A stretch of 64,000 bases of DNA from Sandaracinus amylolyticus (GTDB lineage: Bacteria; Myxococcota_A; Polyangia; Polyangiales; Sandaracinaceae). The position numbers were made by a program, and so were the translations under genes. The notes under the pieces were generated by a model. That model saw only the letters and a list, made by a program, of their open reading frames with translations, made no database searches and had not been told where the DNA came from. The stretch covers positions 4,402,001 to 4,466,000 of the forward strand of contig NZ_CP070225.1 in the NCBI RefSeq assembly GCF_021631985.1, written 5' to 3'. Shown in pieces: positions 40,113 to 48,624 of this stretch (positions are counted from its first letter, which is position 1; every line of letters starts with the position of its first letter).

Positions 40113-40178
40113 CCGCTCGCACGCGCACGCTCGAGTCGAACGAGCGCGACGAAAGACTGCAGAGCCGCGCGTCCATCG

Positions 40179-40296
40179 CGCGGCGTGAGACGGGGGCTCA
40201 GCGGCACCCGGTCGCGAGCACGGAGCGGAGCCTACTTCGGTAGGTGAGCACCGCGCGCAGCGAGCGGGTGACGATCAGCCCCCGTATCGCGCCGCG
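40179..40296. other. 118-bp nested palindrome with UUCG-type apex
   Basis: In the 208-bp space between convergent genes, paired arms are strictly symmetric about 40237.5: 40179-40185/40290-40296 (7 bp), 40190-40198/40277-40285 (9 bp), 40205-40210/40265-40270 (6 bp) and 40212-40215/40260-40263 (4 bp). The apical hairpin is CCTAC-TTCG-GTAGG at 40231-40244. Internal loops are equal-sized (4x4, 6x6, 1x1). It could be a structured RNA, a bidirectional terminator or a palindromic mobile element. Confidence 0.55.
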
Positions 40297-40320
40297 TCCT
40301 TCCCGGTGGAGAGAAGGCTC

Positions 40321-41064
40321 TCAGAGATACGAGTCGGGCGGCTCCGGGCACTCGTCGCAGTCGCTCGGATCGAGCGCTTCGCCGTGCGCGTCCTGCTTGA
40401 GGCGCCCGTAGATCACGCCGAGGAACGTCTCGATCGTGCGGTGATCGTCACGCGCGACCGCGTCGAGGTGGTACTGGTACTCGACCAGCGTGATCGACGG
40501 GTCTTCCTCGAACGGGCGCGCGACGACCGAGCCCTCCATCACGCTGATCGCGCTCGTGCCCCACACCTTCTGCCAGCGCGTCGCGACGAGCGAGGGCGTC
40601 TCCGCGCCGGTCTCGTCGGTCTCGCTCTGGACCAGGTAGTGGCGCCACACCTGCTCCATCTCGAGATCGATGATGTCGTCGACGAAGAGGTACGTGCGGT
40701 AGCTGAAGTCGGGCGCGGGATCTTCGTCGCGCGCCACGTCCCACTCCACCACGCGCCATCGCGCCGTCGTCGTGGGATCGCGTCCCGTCTGCGGGTTGCG
40801 GAGCGCGCGCCACACCACCTCGAGCGGCTGGTGGATGCACGCGCGTGCGTGGACCGCGCGCGCGGTGAGCCACGCCGTGCGATGGAACGTCAGCTCCTCG
40901 GCGCACGGCGTCCCGTCGTTCGCGGGCGGCATCGACGCGAGGTTCTCCTCCCAGGGCTCCGCGCCCGCCGGGAAGAGCGTCGACTCGTTGCCGTAGCAGC
41001 CCGCCTGCGCGAGCGAGATCAGCGCGACGCACGCGCCGCCGATGACGTGACGAAGCGTGCTCAC
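40321..41064 (-). CDS. lipoprotein with SRPBCC/START-like domain
   Basis: A 247-residue predicted lipoprotein (GACVALISLAQAGC). It starts at a GTG overlapping the stop of the cholesterol-oxidase-like gene (GTGA), so the two are translationally coupled. After a short linker the body reads HARACIHQPLEVVWRALRNP, WRVVEWDVARDEDP, FSYRTYLFVDDIIDLEMEQV, WQKVWGTSAISVMEGSVVAR and VEYQYHLDAVARDDHRTIET, the helix-grip pattern of polyketide-cyclase/START-like proteins, which enclose hydrophobic ligands. Ligand binding to a sterol is inference from the neighbouring oxidase. Confidence 0.65.
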   Translation of the reverse strand: MSTLRHVIGGACVALISLAQAGCYGNESTLFPAGAEPWEENLASMPPANDGTPCAEELTFHRTAWLTARAVHARACIHQPLEVVWRALRNPQTGRDPTTTARWRVVEWDVARDEDPAPDFSYRTYLFVDDIIDLEMEQVWRHYLVQSETDETGAETPSLVATRWQKVWGTSAISVMEGSVVARPFEEDPSITLVEYQYHLDAVARDDHRTIETFLGVIYGRLKQDAHGEALDPSDCDECPEPPDSYL

Positions 41065-42659
41065 GACGTCGCCTCCGCGTAGTCCTCGGCGATGATCCGC
41101 TCGATGCAGCGCTCGGCGTTCGCGCTCACCGTCCAGAACGGGTTCGAGAGCGGCGTCACGCCCGGGATGAGCGATCCGTCGACCACGTAGAGCCCGTCCT
41201 GGTTGCTCACGCGACCGTAGAGGTCCGTGGTCTGCCCCATCACGCAGCCGCCGAGCGGATGGAACGTGACCGACTGATCGAGGTTCATGCGCGCCGTCGC
41301 GTCCTCGCCGGCGTTCATCTCGTTGAGGCGGCGGATCACCTCGTCGGTGTTCGCGCGCGCCTCCGCGTCGAACGCGGGATCCCACACCGGCACGACGCGA
41401 CCTTCCGCGGCGTTCCACATGAAGCGACCGCGCCCGCTCGGGATGCCCTGACCGGTCCCGATCAGCATCTGCATCTCGGTGCCGAGCGGCGCCGGCCCGT
41501 TCTCCATCGCGATCGGCGCGTCCTGATCGAACAGCATGATGCACGCGGGACCGGCCTGGAACGCGCCGGTGTCGACGCCGACGCCGCGGCGCGCGCGGAT
41601 GTGCTGGCCGTTGTTGCCGAAGCCCTCGCCGAGCGACTCGGGCAGATCGGCGATCGTGTCCTCGTCGCGCGCGCGGATCAGCAGCGCGTTGGTGTTCGCG
41701 GTGCCCGCGCACACGAAGAGACGGCGCGCGGAGATCGCGAAGCTCTCCTGCACGACGCCCATCTCGTCGATGCGATCGACCTCGACGCGCCAGCGCGCGC
41801 CGTCGCGGATGATCCGCTGCGCCCAGTGGAGCGGCCGCACGTCGACGAGCCCGGTCGCCTCGGCCATGCCGAGGTAGAGCTTGTCCAGCGTCGCCTTCGC
41901 GCCGTTGTTGAGCCCGAAGATGTACGAGCCGCGGATCAGCTGCGGCGGCAGATCGCCGCGCGCCTCGGCCCGCGCCTTCTCCCAGTCGAAGCCGCAGAGC
42001 AGGCGCTGCACGTCGTAGCCCGCGCGCATGCCCTGCTCGATGAACGTGCGCGACGCGATCCACGGATCGAGCTCGAGCAGATCGTCGGGAAGCGCCGAGG
42101 GCTGCACGAGATCGCGCACGCGCTCGTAGTAGGGATCCATCGAGCGCGCGGTGAGCTCGCTCGGGAAGACCGACTCGAAGTGATCGTCTCGCGGCCGCAC
42201 CATCATGCCGCTGTAGACGAGCGATCCACCGCCGACGCCCGCGGCGCAGACGATGTCGATGCCGTCGCCCGGGATGCGCTCGAGCACGCCGGCGTACTGC
42301 TGCAGAGGACGGCTCGGAGGGAGCCCCGGCAGCGGCGCCTGGGTGCCCATCCAGCGGCAGCGGTAGTCGTACGCGTCGCCCGTGGTGAACCCCATGTCGC
42401 TGAAGACGTCGTCGCCGGGGCTCTCGATGGTCCAGCGACGGCCGCGCTCGAGCACGACCGACGAGTGGCCGGCCTGTGCGAGGCGGTACGCGCTGATCGA
42501 GCCACCGAAGCCCGAGCCGATGATGAGGTTGTCGACCTCCTCGGCGTCGGCGCCGGACGGGCCGCAGCCGACGAACGCGGCGGACGCGGCGCTCGCGGCG
42601 GCGAGCTTGACGAAGGTGCGACGGGACAGTGGGAGGAAGAGGCGGCGGCGTTGCTGCAT
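41061..42659 (-). CDS. GMC-family oxidoreductase, class I cholesterol-oxidase-like, Tat-exported
   Basis: An FAD-dependent alcohol oxidase/dehydrogenase of 532 residues. The N-terminus has a twin-arginine signal (SRRTFVKLAAASAASAAF) and a lipobox-like VGC. FAD binding is at NLIIGSGFGGSISAYRLAQA, followed by AAGVGGGSLVYSGMMVRP. The active-site triad of Streptomyces cholesterol oxidase (Glu361, His447, Asn485) is matched by Glu386 (IAMENGPAP), His467 (VTFHPLGGC) and Asn506 (SNPFWTV), together with YGRVSNQDGLYVVDGSLIPG. It probably oxidises a sterol-like hydroxyl in the periplasm or at the outer surface. It is coupled to a START-like lipoprotein. The exact substrate is untested. Confidence 0.88.
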   Translation of the reverse strand: MQQRRRLFLPLSRRTFVKLAAASAASAAFVGCGPSGADAEEVDNLIIGSGFGGSISAYRLAQAGHSSVVLERGRRWTIESPGDDVFSDMGFTTGDAYDYRCRWMGTQAPLPGLPPSRPLQQYAGVLERIPGDGIDIVCAAGVGGGSLVYSGMMVRPRDDHFESVFPSELTARSMDPYYERVRDLVQPSALPDDLLELDPWIASRTFIEQGMRAGYDVQRLLCGFDWEKARAEARGDLPPQLIRGSYIFGLNNGAKATLDKLYLGMAEATGLVDVRPLHWAQRIIRDGARWRVEVDRIDEMGVVQESFAISARRLFVCAGTANTNALLIRARDEDTIADLPESLGEGFGNNGQHIRARRGVGVDTGAFQAGPACIMLFDQDAPIAMENGPAPLGTEMQMLIGTGQGIPSGRGRFMWNAAEGRVVPVWDPAFDAEARANTDEVIRRLNEMNAGEDATARMNLDQSVTFHPLGGCVMGQTTDLYGRVSNQDGLYVVDGSLIPGVTPLSNPFWTVSANAERCIERIIAEDYAEATS

Positions 42660-42758
42660 GGCGAAGACCGGGCCGAGGTTGCTTCGGAGGAGGCCCGGTC
42701 GTCAAACTGACGCGCTCCTGAAACCATTGTGAAGACAAGCATTTAGCTCGATCGAAAT

Positions 42759-42792
42759 GGTTGCGACGACAACCTTTTGGCCGAGTGGCCAA
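42759..42792 (+). promoter_or_regulatory. tandem hairpins in the nadA leader region
   Basis: GGTTG-CGACGA-CAACC followed by TTTT (42759-42778), then TTGGCC-GAGT-GGCCAA (42777-42792). They lie about 80-110 nt upstream of nadA, after a relatively AT-rich stretch (42725-42760) that may hold the divergent promoters. The first looks like a small terminator, so attenuation is possible but unproven. Confidence 0.3.
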
Positions 42793-42869
42793 GAGTTGCC
42801 GCAGGGTCGCGGGGCACGTCTCGACGTGGACTGCCGCCCCTCCGTGAACGGCTCCATACTCGCGCGACC

Positions 42870-44339
42870 ATGTCGACGAGCCGGACCTTCCCTTCGCTGC
42901 GCGTGCTCGAGGATCGTTTCGAGGCCGAGGGCGCCTTCGCCGAGGCGCAAGCCGAGTACCTCCAGCCCGACGCGGCGATCGTGCGCGAGCTCGATGCGCT
43001 GCTCGCGGAGAAGAAGATCGGGGTCGTCGCGCACTTCTACATGGACCCGCAGCTCCAGGGCGTGCTCGCGAGCTGCACGTGGCCGCACATCCACATCTCC
43101 GACTCGCTCGTGATGGCCGATCGCGCGGTCGCGATGGCCGAGGCGGGATGCCGATCGATCATCGTGCTCGGCGTCGACTTCATGAGCGAGAACGCGCGCG
43201 CGATGCTCGACAAGGCGGGCCTCACGCACGTGCCCGTGTATCGCGTCGCGGCCGAGCCGATCGGCTGCTCGCTCGCCGCGGCCGCCGACACGATGACGTA
43301 CCAGGCGTGGCTGACGAAGGCGGCGAAGACGCCGCGCTCGCTGCACGTCGTCTACATCAACACGTCGCTGCGCACGAAGGCGCGCGCCCACGCGGTGATC
43401 CCGACGATCACGTGCACCTCGTCGAACGTCGTGCAGACCGTGCTGACCGCGTTCGCCGAGATCCCCGACGTCCACGTGTTCTTCGGCCCCGACACGTACA
43501 TGGGTCGCAACCTCGGTCAGCTCTTCGCGTCGATGAGCGAGATGAGCGACGAGGAGATCCGCAAGGTGCACCCCGCGCACTCGCGCGCGACGATCGCCCA
43601 GCTGCGCGAGCGCTTCGCGTGGTTCGAGCAGGGGCACTGCATCGTGCACCACATGTTCGGCGAGGACGTGGTGCGCCGGGTGCGCGAGGAGGAGAAGGGC
43701 TCGTTCGTCACCGCGCACCTCGAGGTGCCGGGCGAGATGTTCGAGCTCGCGCTCGAGGCGCGCGAAGCGGATCGCGGCGTCGTGGGATCGACGAGCGACA
43801 TCCTCGGGTTCATCACGCGCAAGGTGAAGGGCGCGGTCGCGCGCGGCGGGAACGAGACGCTGCGCTTCGTGCTCGGCACCGAGGCCGGGATGATCACGTC
43901 GATCGTGCGCGAGGCGCAGAAGGCGCTGCGCGCGCATGCGGGATCGGGCGTCGCGGTGGAGATCGCGTTCCCCGTCGCGAGCGAGGCGATCGCGGCGACG
44001 GGCGAGAGCGATCTCGCGATCGTGCCCGGCGTGTCGGGCGGCGAGGGATGCTCGACCGCGGGCGGCTGCGCGACGTGCCCGTACATGAAGATGAACTCGC
44101 TCGACGCGCTGATCGATCTGGTGCGCAGCCTCGACGTCGCGGACGACGACACGCTGAAGTCGTTCCACCCGAAGACCTATGTCGAGCTGGTGGAGGGCCG
44201 CACCGCCGCGGACATCGGCGGGGTGCCGATCCTGCACATGCGGCACTTCTCGAAGACCGGGCACCTCTCGCCCGAGCTCGTCGAGGACGTGAAGACGCGC
44301 CACGAGCGGCGCGCGCAGCGCGCGGCGACGACGGCCTGA
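42870..44339 (+). CDS. nadA: quinolinate synthase
   Basis: A [4Fe-4S] enzyme condensing iminoaspartate with dihydroxyacetone phosphate to quinolinate in NAD synthesis. The 489 residues are longer than E. coli NadA (about 347) because of inserts. Cluster-ligand candidates are Cys133 (EPIGCSLAA), Cys182 (ITCTSSN) and the C-terminal CATCPYMKMN (Cys400/Cys403). VAHFYMDPQLQ and VFFGPDTYMGRNLGQ are typical substrate-site segments. The start is the ATG at 42870. No nadB or nadC lies adjacent. Confidence 0.94.
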   Translation: MSTSRTFPSLRVLEDRFEAEGAFAEAQAEYLQPDAAIVRELDALLAEKKIGVVAHFYMDPQLQGVLASCTWPHIHISDSLVMADRAVAMAEAGCRSIIVLGVDFMSENARAMLDKAGLTHVPVYRVAAEPIGCSLAAAADTMTYQAWLTKAAKTPRSLHVVYINTSLRTKARAHAVIPTITCTSSNVVQTVLTAFAEIPDVHVFFGPDTYMGRNLGQLFASMSEMSDEEIRKVHPAHSRATIAQLRERFAWFEQGHCIVHHMFGEDVVRRVREEEKGSFVTAHLEVPGEMFELALEAREADRGVVGSTSDILGFITRKVKGAVARGGNETLRFVLGTEAGMITSIVREAQKALRAHAGSGVAVEIAFPVASEAIAATGESDLAIVPGVSGGEGCSTAGGCATCPYMKMNSLDALIDLVRSLDVADDDTLKSFHPKTYVELVEGRTAADIGGVPILHMRHFSKTGHLSPELVEDVKTRHERRAQRAATTA

Positions 44340-44390
44340 GGGTCTCCGGCGGTTGACGCGGAGGGGCTCGGGGAGTAGGCGCCTCAGTCC

Positions 44391-45032
44391 ATGCAGCCGC
44401 TCGATCTCTCGCTCGTGCGCGAGGCGCTGCGAGCGCAACCGCCGCACGAGATCGACGTCGGGACGCCGCAACCCGGCACCGAGATCCGCTACGCCGCGGT
44501 CTCCGCGATCCTGCGCCCCGGTGAGCTCGACGGGCCCGAGGTCCTGCTCATCCGGCGCGCCGAGCGTCCCTCCGATCCGTGGTCGGGCCACATGGCGTTC
44601 CCGGGCGGACGCCGCGAGCCCCACGATCCCGATCTGCGCGCCACCGCGGTGCGCGAGACCTGCGAGGAGGTCGGGCTCGATCTCGACGCGCACGGCGAGC
44701 TGCTCGGTCGCCTCGACGACGCGATCCCCGGCAGCGCGCGCGGGCTCGTCACCGGGCTCGTCGTGAAGCCGTACGTGTGGCAGGTGCACGACGTGCCGGA
44801 GCTCGTGCCCAACGGCGTCGAGGTCGACGAGATCCACTGGGCACCGATCGCACCGATGCTCCGCGGCGAGCGCGACGCGACGCACGAGTACGTGTGGAAG
44901 GGCCAGTCCATGCGCTTCCCGGGGTTCCGCGTGGGTGACGGCGAGCACCCGCGCGTGGTGTGGGGGCTGACGCATCGAATGCTCACCACGCTCTTCGCGC
45001 GATTGCGCGCGGTGATGGAGTCGATGCGATAG
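44391..45032 (+). CDS. Nudix hydrolase, CoA pyrophosphatase type
   Basis: A 213-residue cytoplasmic hydrolase of nucleoside-diphosphate derivatives. The Nudix box runs from [12 protein letters not shown] through [11 protein letters not shown] and matches Gx5Ex7REUxEExGU. The preceding [20 protein letters not shown] is the UPF0035/CoA-specific signature, pointing to coenzyme A pyrophosphohydrolase. It starts 51 nt after nadA and is followed 19 nt later by cyaY, so it may be part of a nadA-nudix-cyaY transcript. Confidence 0.88.
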   Translation: MQPLDLSLVREALRAQPPHEIDVGTPQPGTEIRYAAVSAILRPGELDGPEVLLIRRAERPSDPWSGHMAFPGGRREPHDPDLRATAVRETCEEVGLDLDAHGELLGRLDDAIPGSARGLVTGLVVKPYVWQVHDVPELVPNGVEVDEIHWAPIAPMLRGERDATHEYVWKGQSMRFPGFRVGDGEHPRVVWGLTHRMLTTLFARLRAVMESMR

Positions 45033-45051
45033 AGTGCAGAGGGGCACGACG

Positions 45052-45378
45052 ATGGACGAGTCGCGGTATCTCGATCTCGCGCACCGCACGTTCCGGCGGA
45101 TCCTCGATGCGTTCGACGACGTCGACATCGAGGACGCGGACGCGGAGAGCGCCGGCGACGTGATCACGATCGCGTGGAAGGACGGCTCGCGCTGCGTGGT
45201 GAACACCCAGCGTCCGGTGCGTCAGGTGTGGCTCGCGGGCGGCGATCGCGCGTGGCACTTCGACTGGGACGAGCGCAGCGAGCGCTGGCTCGACGACAAG
45301 GGCAGCGGCACCGAGCTCTGCGAGGCGATCGAGCGGATCGCGCACAGCAAGGGCGTCGAGATCGCGATCGCGAGGTGA
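45052..45378 (+). CDS. cyaY: iron donor protein CyaY (frataxin)
   Basis: A bacterial frataxin of 108 residues that binds iron and modulates Fe-S cluster assembly. The acidic first helix (FRRILDAFDDVDIEDADAES) provides the iron-binding ridge. The conserved strands follow: DVITIAWKDGSRCVVNTQRP, VRQVWLAGGDRAWHFDW and WLDDKGSGTEL. An AGAGGGG ribosome site precedes the ATG at 45052. The next gene begins 4 nt after its stop. Confidence 0.92.
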   Translation: MDESRYLDLAHRTFRRILDAFDDVDIEDADAESAGDVITIAWKDGSRCVVNTQRPVRQVWLAGGDRAWHFDWDERSERWLDDKGSGTELCEAIERIAHSKGVEIAIAR

Positions 45379-45382
45379 CCTG

Positions 45383-46240
45383 GTGAGCGAGCCGTCGGTG
45401 TATCGGATCCTCGAGGGCGAGCCCGGCGACGCGCTCGTGCGGCGGCGCATCGTCGCGTGGCGTCGTCTCGAGCCGGGCGACGTGCGCTCGCAGGGATCGA
45501 TCGACGTGCCCGAGAGCCCCTTCCTCGAGGCGAAGGTGTTCGAGATCGCGCTGCCCGCGCCGGTGCACGCCGACATGAAGCGGCTCTCCGAGGCGAAGGC
45601 GAGCGCGCTCGCGCTCTCCAAGATCCCGCTCGTCGACTACGAGCCCGCGGGCGTGCTGATCTCGGCCGCGGGCGGCATGGCGATCGGCGTGTGGCTCGAG
45701 TACCTGCGGCCCGCGTCGTGGTTCCTGCCGATCGCCGCGGTGTGCTTCGTCGTCGGCGTCGTGATCGCGGTGATCGCGAAGCGACGTCGCGCGGTCGCCG
45801 AGGCCGAGGCCGAGGCGCGCTGGACGAGCGCACCGGAGCGCAAGGAACACGACGCGCTGGCGCGCGAGATCGCGCAGGCGTGGCTCCAGCTCGGCCAGCT
45901 GCTGAAGCGCGACACCGGGTTCCACACCGAGATCCGGGTCGCGGAGGGCTCGAACGATCCGCTGCGCCTCGCGTCGATCGACCCGCGCCCGATGGAAGGC
46001 GCCAAGGGCTTCGATCCCGAGGACTGGCTGCCCACCGAGGGCGGCGGCGTGCGCTACGAGGCGCTGCACGCGGGCGGCGAGATCGCGACGCGTGCGATGC
46101 CGGGCACGACCGAGGTCGGCGGCGATGGGATCCCCCCGACCAAGAGCGACGTCGCGCCGAAGAGCGAGACCGCCGCGGAGGACGAAACGATCGACGAGCG
46201 CGCGGACGAAGCGCCCTCGTCGATCGATCGTTCGGCGTGA
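45383..46240 (+). CDS. membrane protein of unknown function
   Basis: A 285-residue protein with a GTG start 4 nt after cyaY. A soluble N-terminal region (about 90 residues) is followed by two adjacent membrane helices (VLISAAGGMAIGVWLEYL and SWFLPIAAVCFVVGVVIAVI), a charged helix (RRRAVAEAEAEARWTSAPER) and a long acidic, Pro/Ser-rich tail. No family is recognised. It ends 3 nt before the interspersed repeat at 46244. Confidence 0.68.
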   Translation: MSEPSVYRILEGEPGDALVRRRIVAWRRLEPGDVRSQGSIDVPESPFLEAKVFEIALPAPVHADMKRLSEAKASALALSKIPLVDYEPAGVLISAAGGMAIGVWLEYLRPASWFLPIAAVCFVVGVVIAVIAKRRRAVAEAEAEARWTSAPERKEHDALAREIAQAWLQLGQLLKRDTGFHTEIRVAEGSNDPLRLASIDPRPMEGAKGFDPEDWLPTEGGGVRYEALHAGGEIATRAMPGTTEVGGDGIPPTKSDVAPKSETAAEDETIDERADEAPSSIDRSA

Positions 46241-46243
46241 GTC

Positions 46244-46326
46244 TCGAGAAAATCGGCTCGCCCGCCGGTCCCTACCGTCCGCGCGCGAAGCGCGCTCCCG
46301 TCCGGAACCGCCGGGACGAGCACTCC
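46244..46326. repeat. 83-bp imperfect palindromic interspersed repeat, copy A
   Basis: A near-identical copy (about nine in ten bases by eye) lies in inverted orientation at 58077-58158. It contains a central GCGCGC-GAA-GCGCGC hairpin (46281-46295) and an outer imperfect stem (46256-46268 with 46308-46321). It begins 3 nt after the stop of the preceding gene and lies before the ppa stop. Confidence 0.8.
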
Positions 46327-46334
46327 CGCAAGAC

Positions 46335-46886
46335 TCAGCCCCAACCGCGCAGGCGATTCTCCTGCGCCTGGTAGAGGCGGATCGCCTCGCGGATCACGCG
46401 GTGCGCGTGCTCGGCGCCGAGCATGTCGTCGACCTGGACCTGCTTGTTCTCGAGGGTCTTGTAGTCCTCGAAGAAGCGCTTGATCTCGCGCCAGGTGTGC
46501 CGCGGGATCTCGCTCAGATCCTTGTAGTCGGCGAACGCAGGATCGTGCGCGTGCACCGCGATGATCTTGTCGTCGCCCTTGCCCTCGTCGGCCATGCGCA
46601 TCACGCCGATCGCGCGGGCACGCATGATCGAGAGCGGGTACACGCTCTCGTTGCCGAGCACGAGCACGTCGAGCGGATCGCCGTCGTCGCAGTACGTGCG
46701 CGGCAGGAACCCGTAGTTCGCGGGGTAGTGCACCGCGCTGTAGAGCACGCGATCGACGCGGAGCATGCCCGAGGGCTTGTCGAGCTCGTACTTGACCTTC
46801 GAGCCCTTGGGGATCTCGATCACGACGTTGAAGCCGCGCTCGAGCTCGTGCTCGGGATTGGGGAGATCGTGCCAGGCGTGAACCAT
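46335..46886 (-). CDS. ppa: inorganic pyrophosphatase (family I)
   Basis: Hydrolyses pyrophosphate to drive biosynthesis. The 183 residues match the soluble family I size. [20 protein letters not shown] opens the fold, [20 protein letters not shown] contains the metal-binding DxDPxD signature, and the later GDDKIIAV and YKDLSEI regions are conserved. The start at [12 protein letters not shown] is typical. It lies 85 nt downstream of the LysR gene on the same strand. Confidence 0.96.
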   Translation of the reverse strand: MVHAWHDLPNPEHELERGFNVVIEIPKGSKVKYELDKPSGMLRVDRVLYSAVHYPANYGFLPRTYCDDGDPLDVLVLGNESVYPLSIMRARAIGVMRMADEGKGDDKIIAVHAHDPAFADYKDLSEIPRHTWREIKRFFEDYKTLENKQVQVDDMLGAEHAHRVIREAIRLYQAQENRLRGWG

Positions 46887-46971
46887 TGCGGGGGCCGAGC
46901 GTAGCAGGCCGCCGCGATGATGCCGGTCGGGGACGATCGTGAGATCCGCGATTGGAACGAGGTCGCTTCGA

Positions 46972-47955
46972 CTACGACGCGCGCCTCTTCTTCTTCGCCG
47001 GCTTCGTGGGCGTGCTCGTGACCGGGGTCGACTCGCGGCAGAGCTGACCGAGGCGCTCGACGAGCCAGCGCGCGGCGGGGCCGAGCGGCGCGTCCTGGCG
47101 GTGCACCGCGGCGAGCGCGAGCTGGTGATCGGCATCGCCCCACGCCTCGGGCCGGATGCGCACCAGCGTGCCGCGCTCGAGATCCTCGGCCGCGACGTGC
47201 CCCGGCAGTCGCCCCCAGCCGAGCCCCGCGCGCAGCAGCGCGTGCTTCGTGTGCAGGTCCGCGACCCTCCACGTCAGCGGCGAGAGCACCGCGCGATCGG
47301 GCATGCCCTCGCGCGTGCGCTCGCTGGTCACGATCTGCACGTGCTCGGCGAGCCGCCTCGTCGTCACCCTGCCCTTCTCTCTCGCGAGCGGATGCGCGGG
47401 CGCGACCACCGGGATCATCAACACCGTCGTGAGGTGATGGCGCTCGAGCCCGACCGTCGGTGCATCGGGCCCGACCACGCCGAGCTGACACGTTCCGTCG
47501 AGCACCAGCGCGCTCACCGCGGAGAGCGTCTCGGTGTGGATGCGCAGCGGCACGGTGGGGTACGTCCGCGCGAACTCGCGACACGAATTCGCGAGCGCAT
47601 CGGTCGGGAAGATCGCGTCGACGGCGAGCCCCACCGAGGGCTCGAGACCCCCGACGAGCCCCTCCGCGAGCGTGCGCAGCTCGTCGGCGCTCGCGAGCAC
47701 GCGGCGCGCGTGGGCGAGCACGAGGTTGCCCTGATCCGTCAGCTTCGGAAGCCGCGCCGAGCGATCGAAGAGCTCGAGCCCGAGCTGGTCCTCGAGCGTC
47801 GCGATCGCGTGGCTGATCGCCGACTGCACGCGCCGCAGCTTGCGCGCCGCCGCGGAGAAGCTGCCCTCGTCCGCGATGGTCACGAACGCGCGCAGCTGGT
47901 CGAGCGTGATGGGATCGATCACGGGCGATCCATGACACGAATCGATGGTTCGCAT
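46972..47955 (-). CDS. LysR-family transcriptional regulator
   Basis: A regulator with an N-terminal winged helix ([20 protein letters not shown] and [20 protein letters not shown]) and the usual two-lobed effector domain ([33 protein letters not shown]). It ends in a Lys/Arg tail. The length is about 327 residues from the ATG at 47955; a GTG at 47922 ([11 protein letters not shown]) is the alternative. If the GTG is used, the inverted repeat starting at 47926 falls fully in the intergenic space. It is divergent from wrbA and pirin, so it probably controls them and itself. Confidence 0.88.
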   Translation of the reverse strand: MRTIDSCHGSPVIDPITLDQLRAFVTIADEGSFSAAARKLRRVQSAISHAIATLEDQLGLELFDRSARLPKLTDQGNLVLAHARRVLASADELRTLAEGLVGGLEPSVGLAVDAIFPTDALANSCREFARTYPTVPLRIHTETLSAVSALVLDGTCQLGVVGPDAPTVGLERHHLTTVLMIPVVAPAHPLAREKGRVTTRRLAEHVQIVTSERTREGMPDRAVLSPLTWRVADLHTKHALLRAGLGWGRLPGHVAAEDLERGTLVRIRPEAWGDADHQLALAAVHRQDAPLGPAARWLVERLGQLCRESTPVTSTPTKPAKKKRRAS

Positions 47956-47985
47956 CCACCTTTTGTCACTTCCGTCGATGGATCG
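47926..47985. promoter_or_regulatory. divergent LysR/wrbA control region
   Basis: CGATCCAT at 47926-47933 is repeated inverted as ATGGATCG at 47978-47985, with ATCGATGG-type half-sites between. This is a plausible LysR binding region serving both directions, inferred from position only. Confidence 0.35.
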
Positions 47986-48018
47986 CGCGACCTAACTTCG
48001 GTGCTCGCGGAGGACGAA

Positions 48019-48621
48019 ATGGGCACGAAGGTCGCGGTCATCTACTACTCGTCGACGGGCACCAACGAGGCGATGGCGAACGCCGTCGCGGAAGGCGCGA
48101 AGGCCGCCGGCGCCGAGGTTCGAGTTCGCCTCGTCGCGGAGAACGCGCCGCCGCAGGCGATCGCGTCGAACCCCGCGTGGCAGAAGTTCTACGACCGCAC
48201 GAAGGACCAGCCGCAGGCGTCGCTCGAGGATCTCGACTGGGCCGACGCGGTCGTGTTCGGCACGCCGACGCGCTTCGGCAACGTCGCCGCGCAGCTCAAG
48301 GGCTTCCTCGACACGACGGGCGGGCTCTGGTTCCACGGCAAGCTCGCCAACAAGGTCTACGCGGGCTTCAGGTCCGCGATGAACGCGAACGGCGGACAGG
48401 AGTCCACGCTGCTCGCGCTCTACAACACGCTCTATCACTGGGGCGGCGTCATCGTGACGCCGGGCTACACCGACCAGAGCGTGTTCGCCGCGGGCGGCAA
48501 CCCCTACGGCCCCTCGGTCACGACGGGCCCGAAGGGCGACGGCCCGACCGAGAACGACCTCGCGCACGCGCGCTACCTCGGCAAGCGCGTCAGCGAGGTC
48601 GCCGCGAAGGTGCGTGCGTAG
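48019..48621 (+). CDS. wrbA: NAD(P)H:quinone oxidoreductase, WrbA-type flavoprotein
   Basis: A two-electron quinone reductase using FMN that protects from quinone redox cycling. The 200 residues show the flavodoxin phosphate loop YYSSTGTNEAMA, the FMN/NAD segments FGTPTRFGNVAAQLKGFLDT and TLYHWGGVIVTPGY, and the terminal LAHARYLGKRVSEV, all WrbA hallmarks. The ATG at 48019 follows GGAGGA. The pirin gene begins 3 nt after the stop, and a LysR gene is divergent. Confidence 0.93.
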   Translation: MGTKVAVIYYSSTGTNEAMANAVAEGAKAAGAEVRVRLVAENAPPQAIASNPAWQKFYDRTKDQPQASLEDLDWADAVVFGTPTRFGNVAAQLKGFLDTTGGLWFHGKLANKVYAGFRSAMNANGGQESTLLALYNTLYHWGGVIVTPGYTDQSVFAAGGNPYGPSVTTGPKGDGPTENDLAHARYLGKRVSEVAAKVRA

Positions 48622-48624
48622 GTC

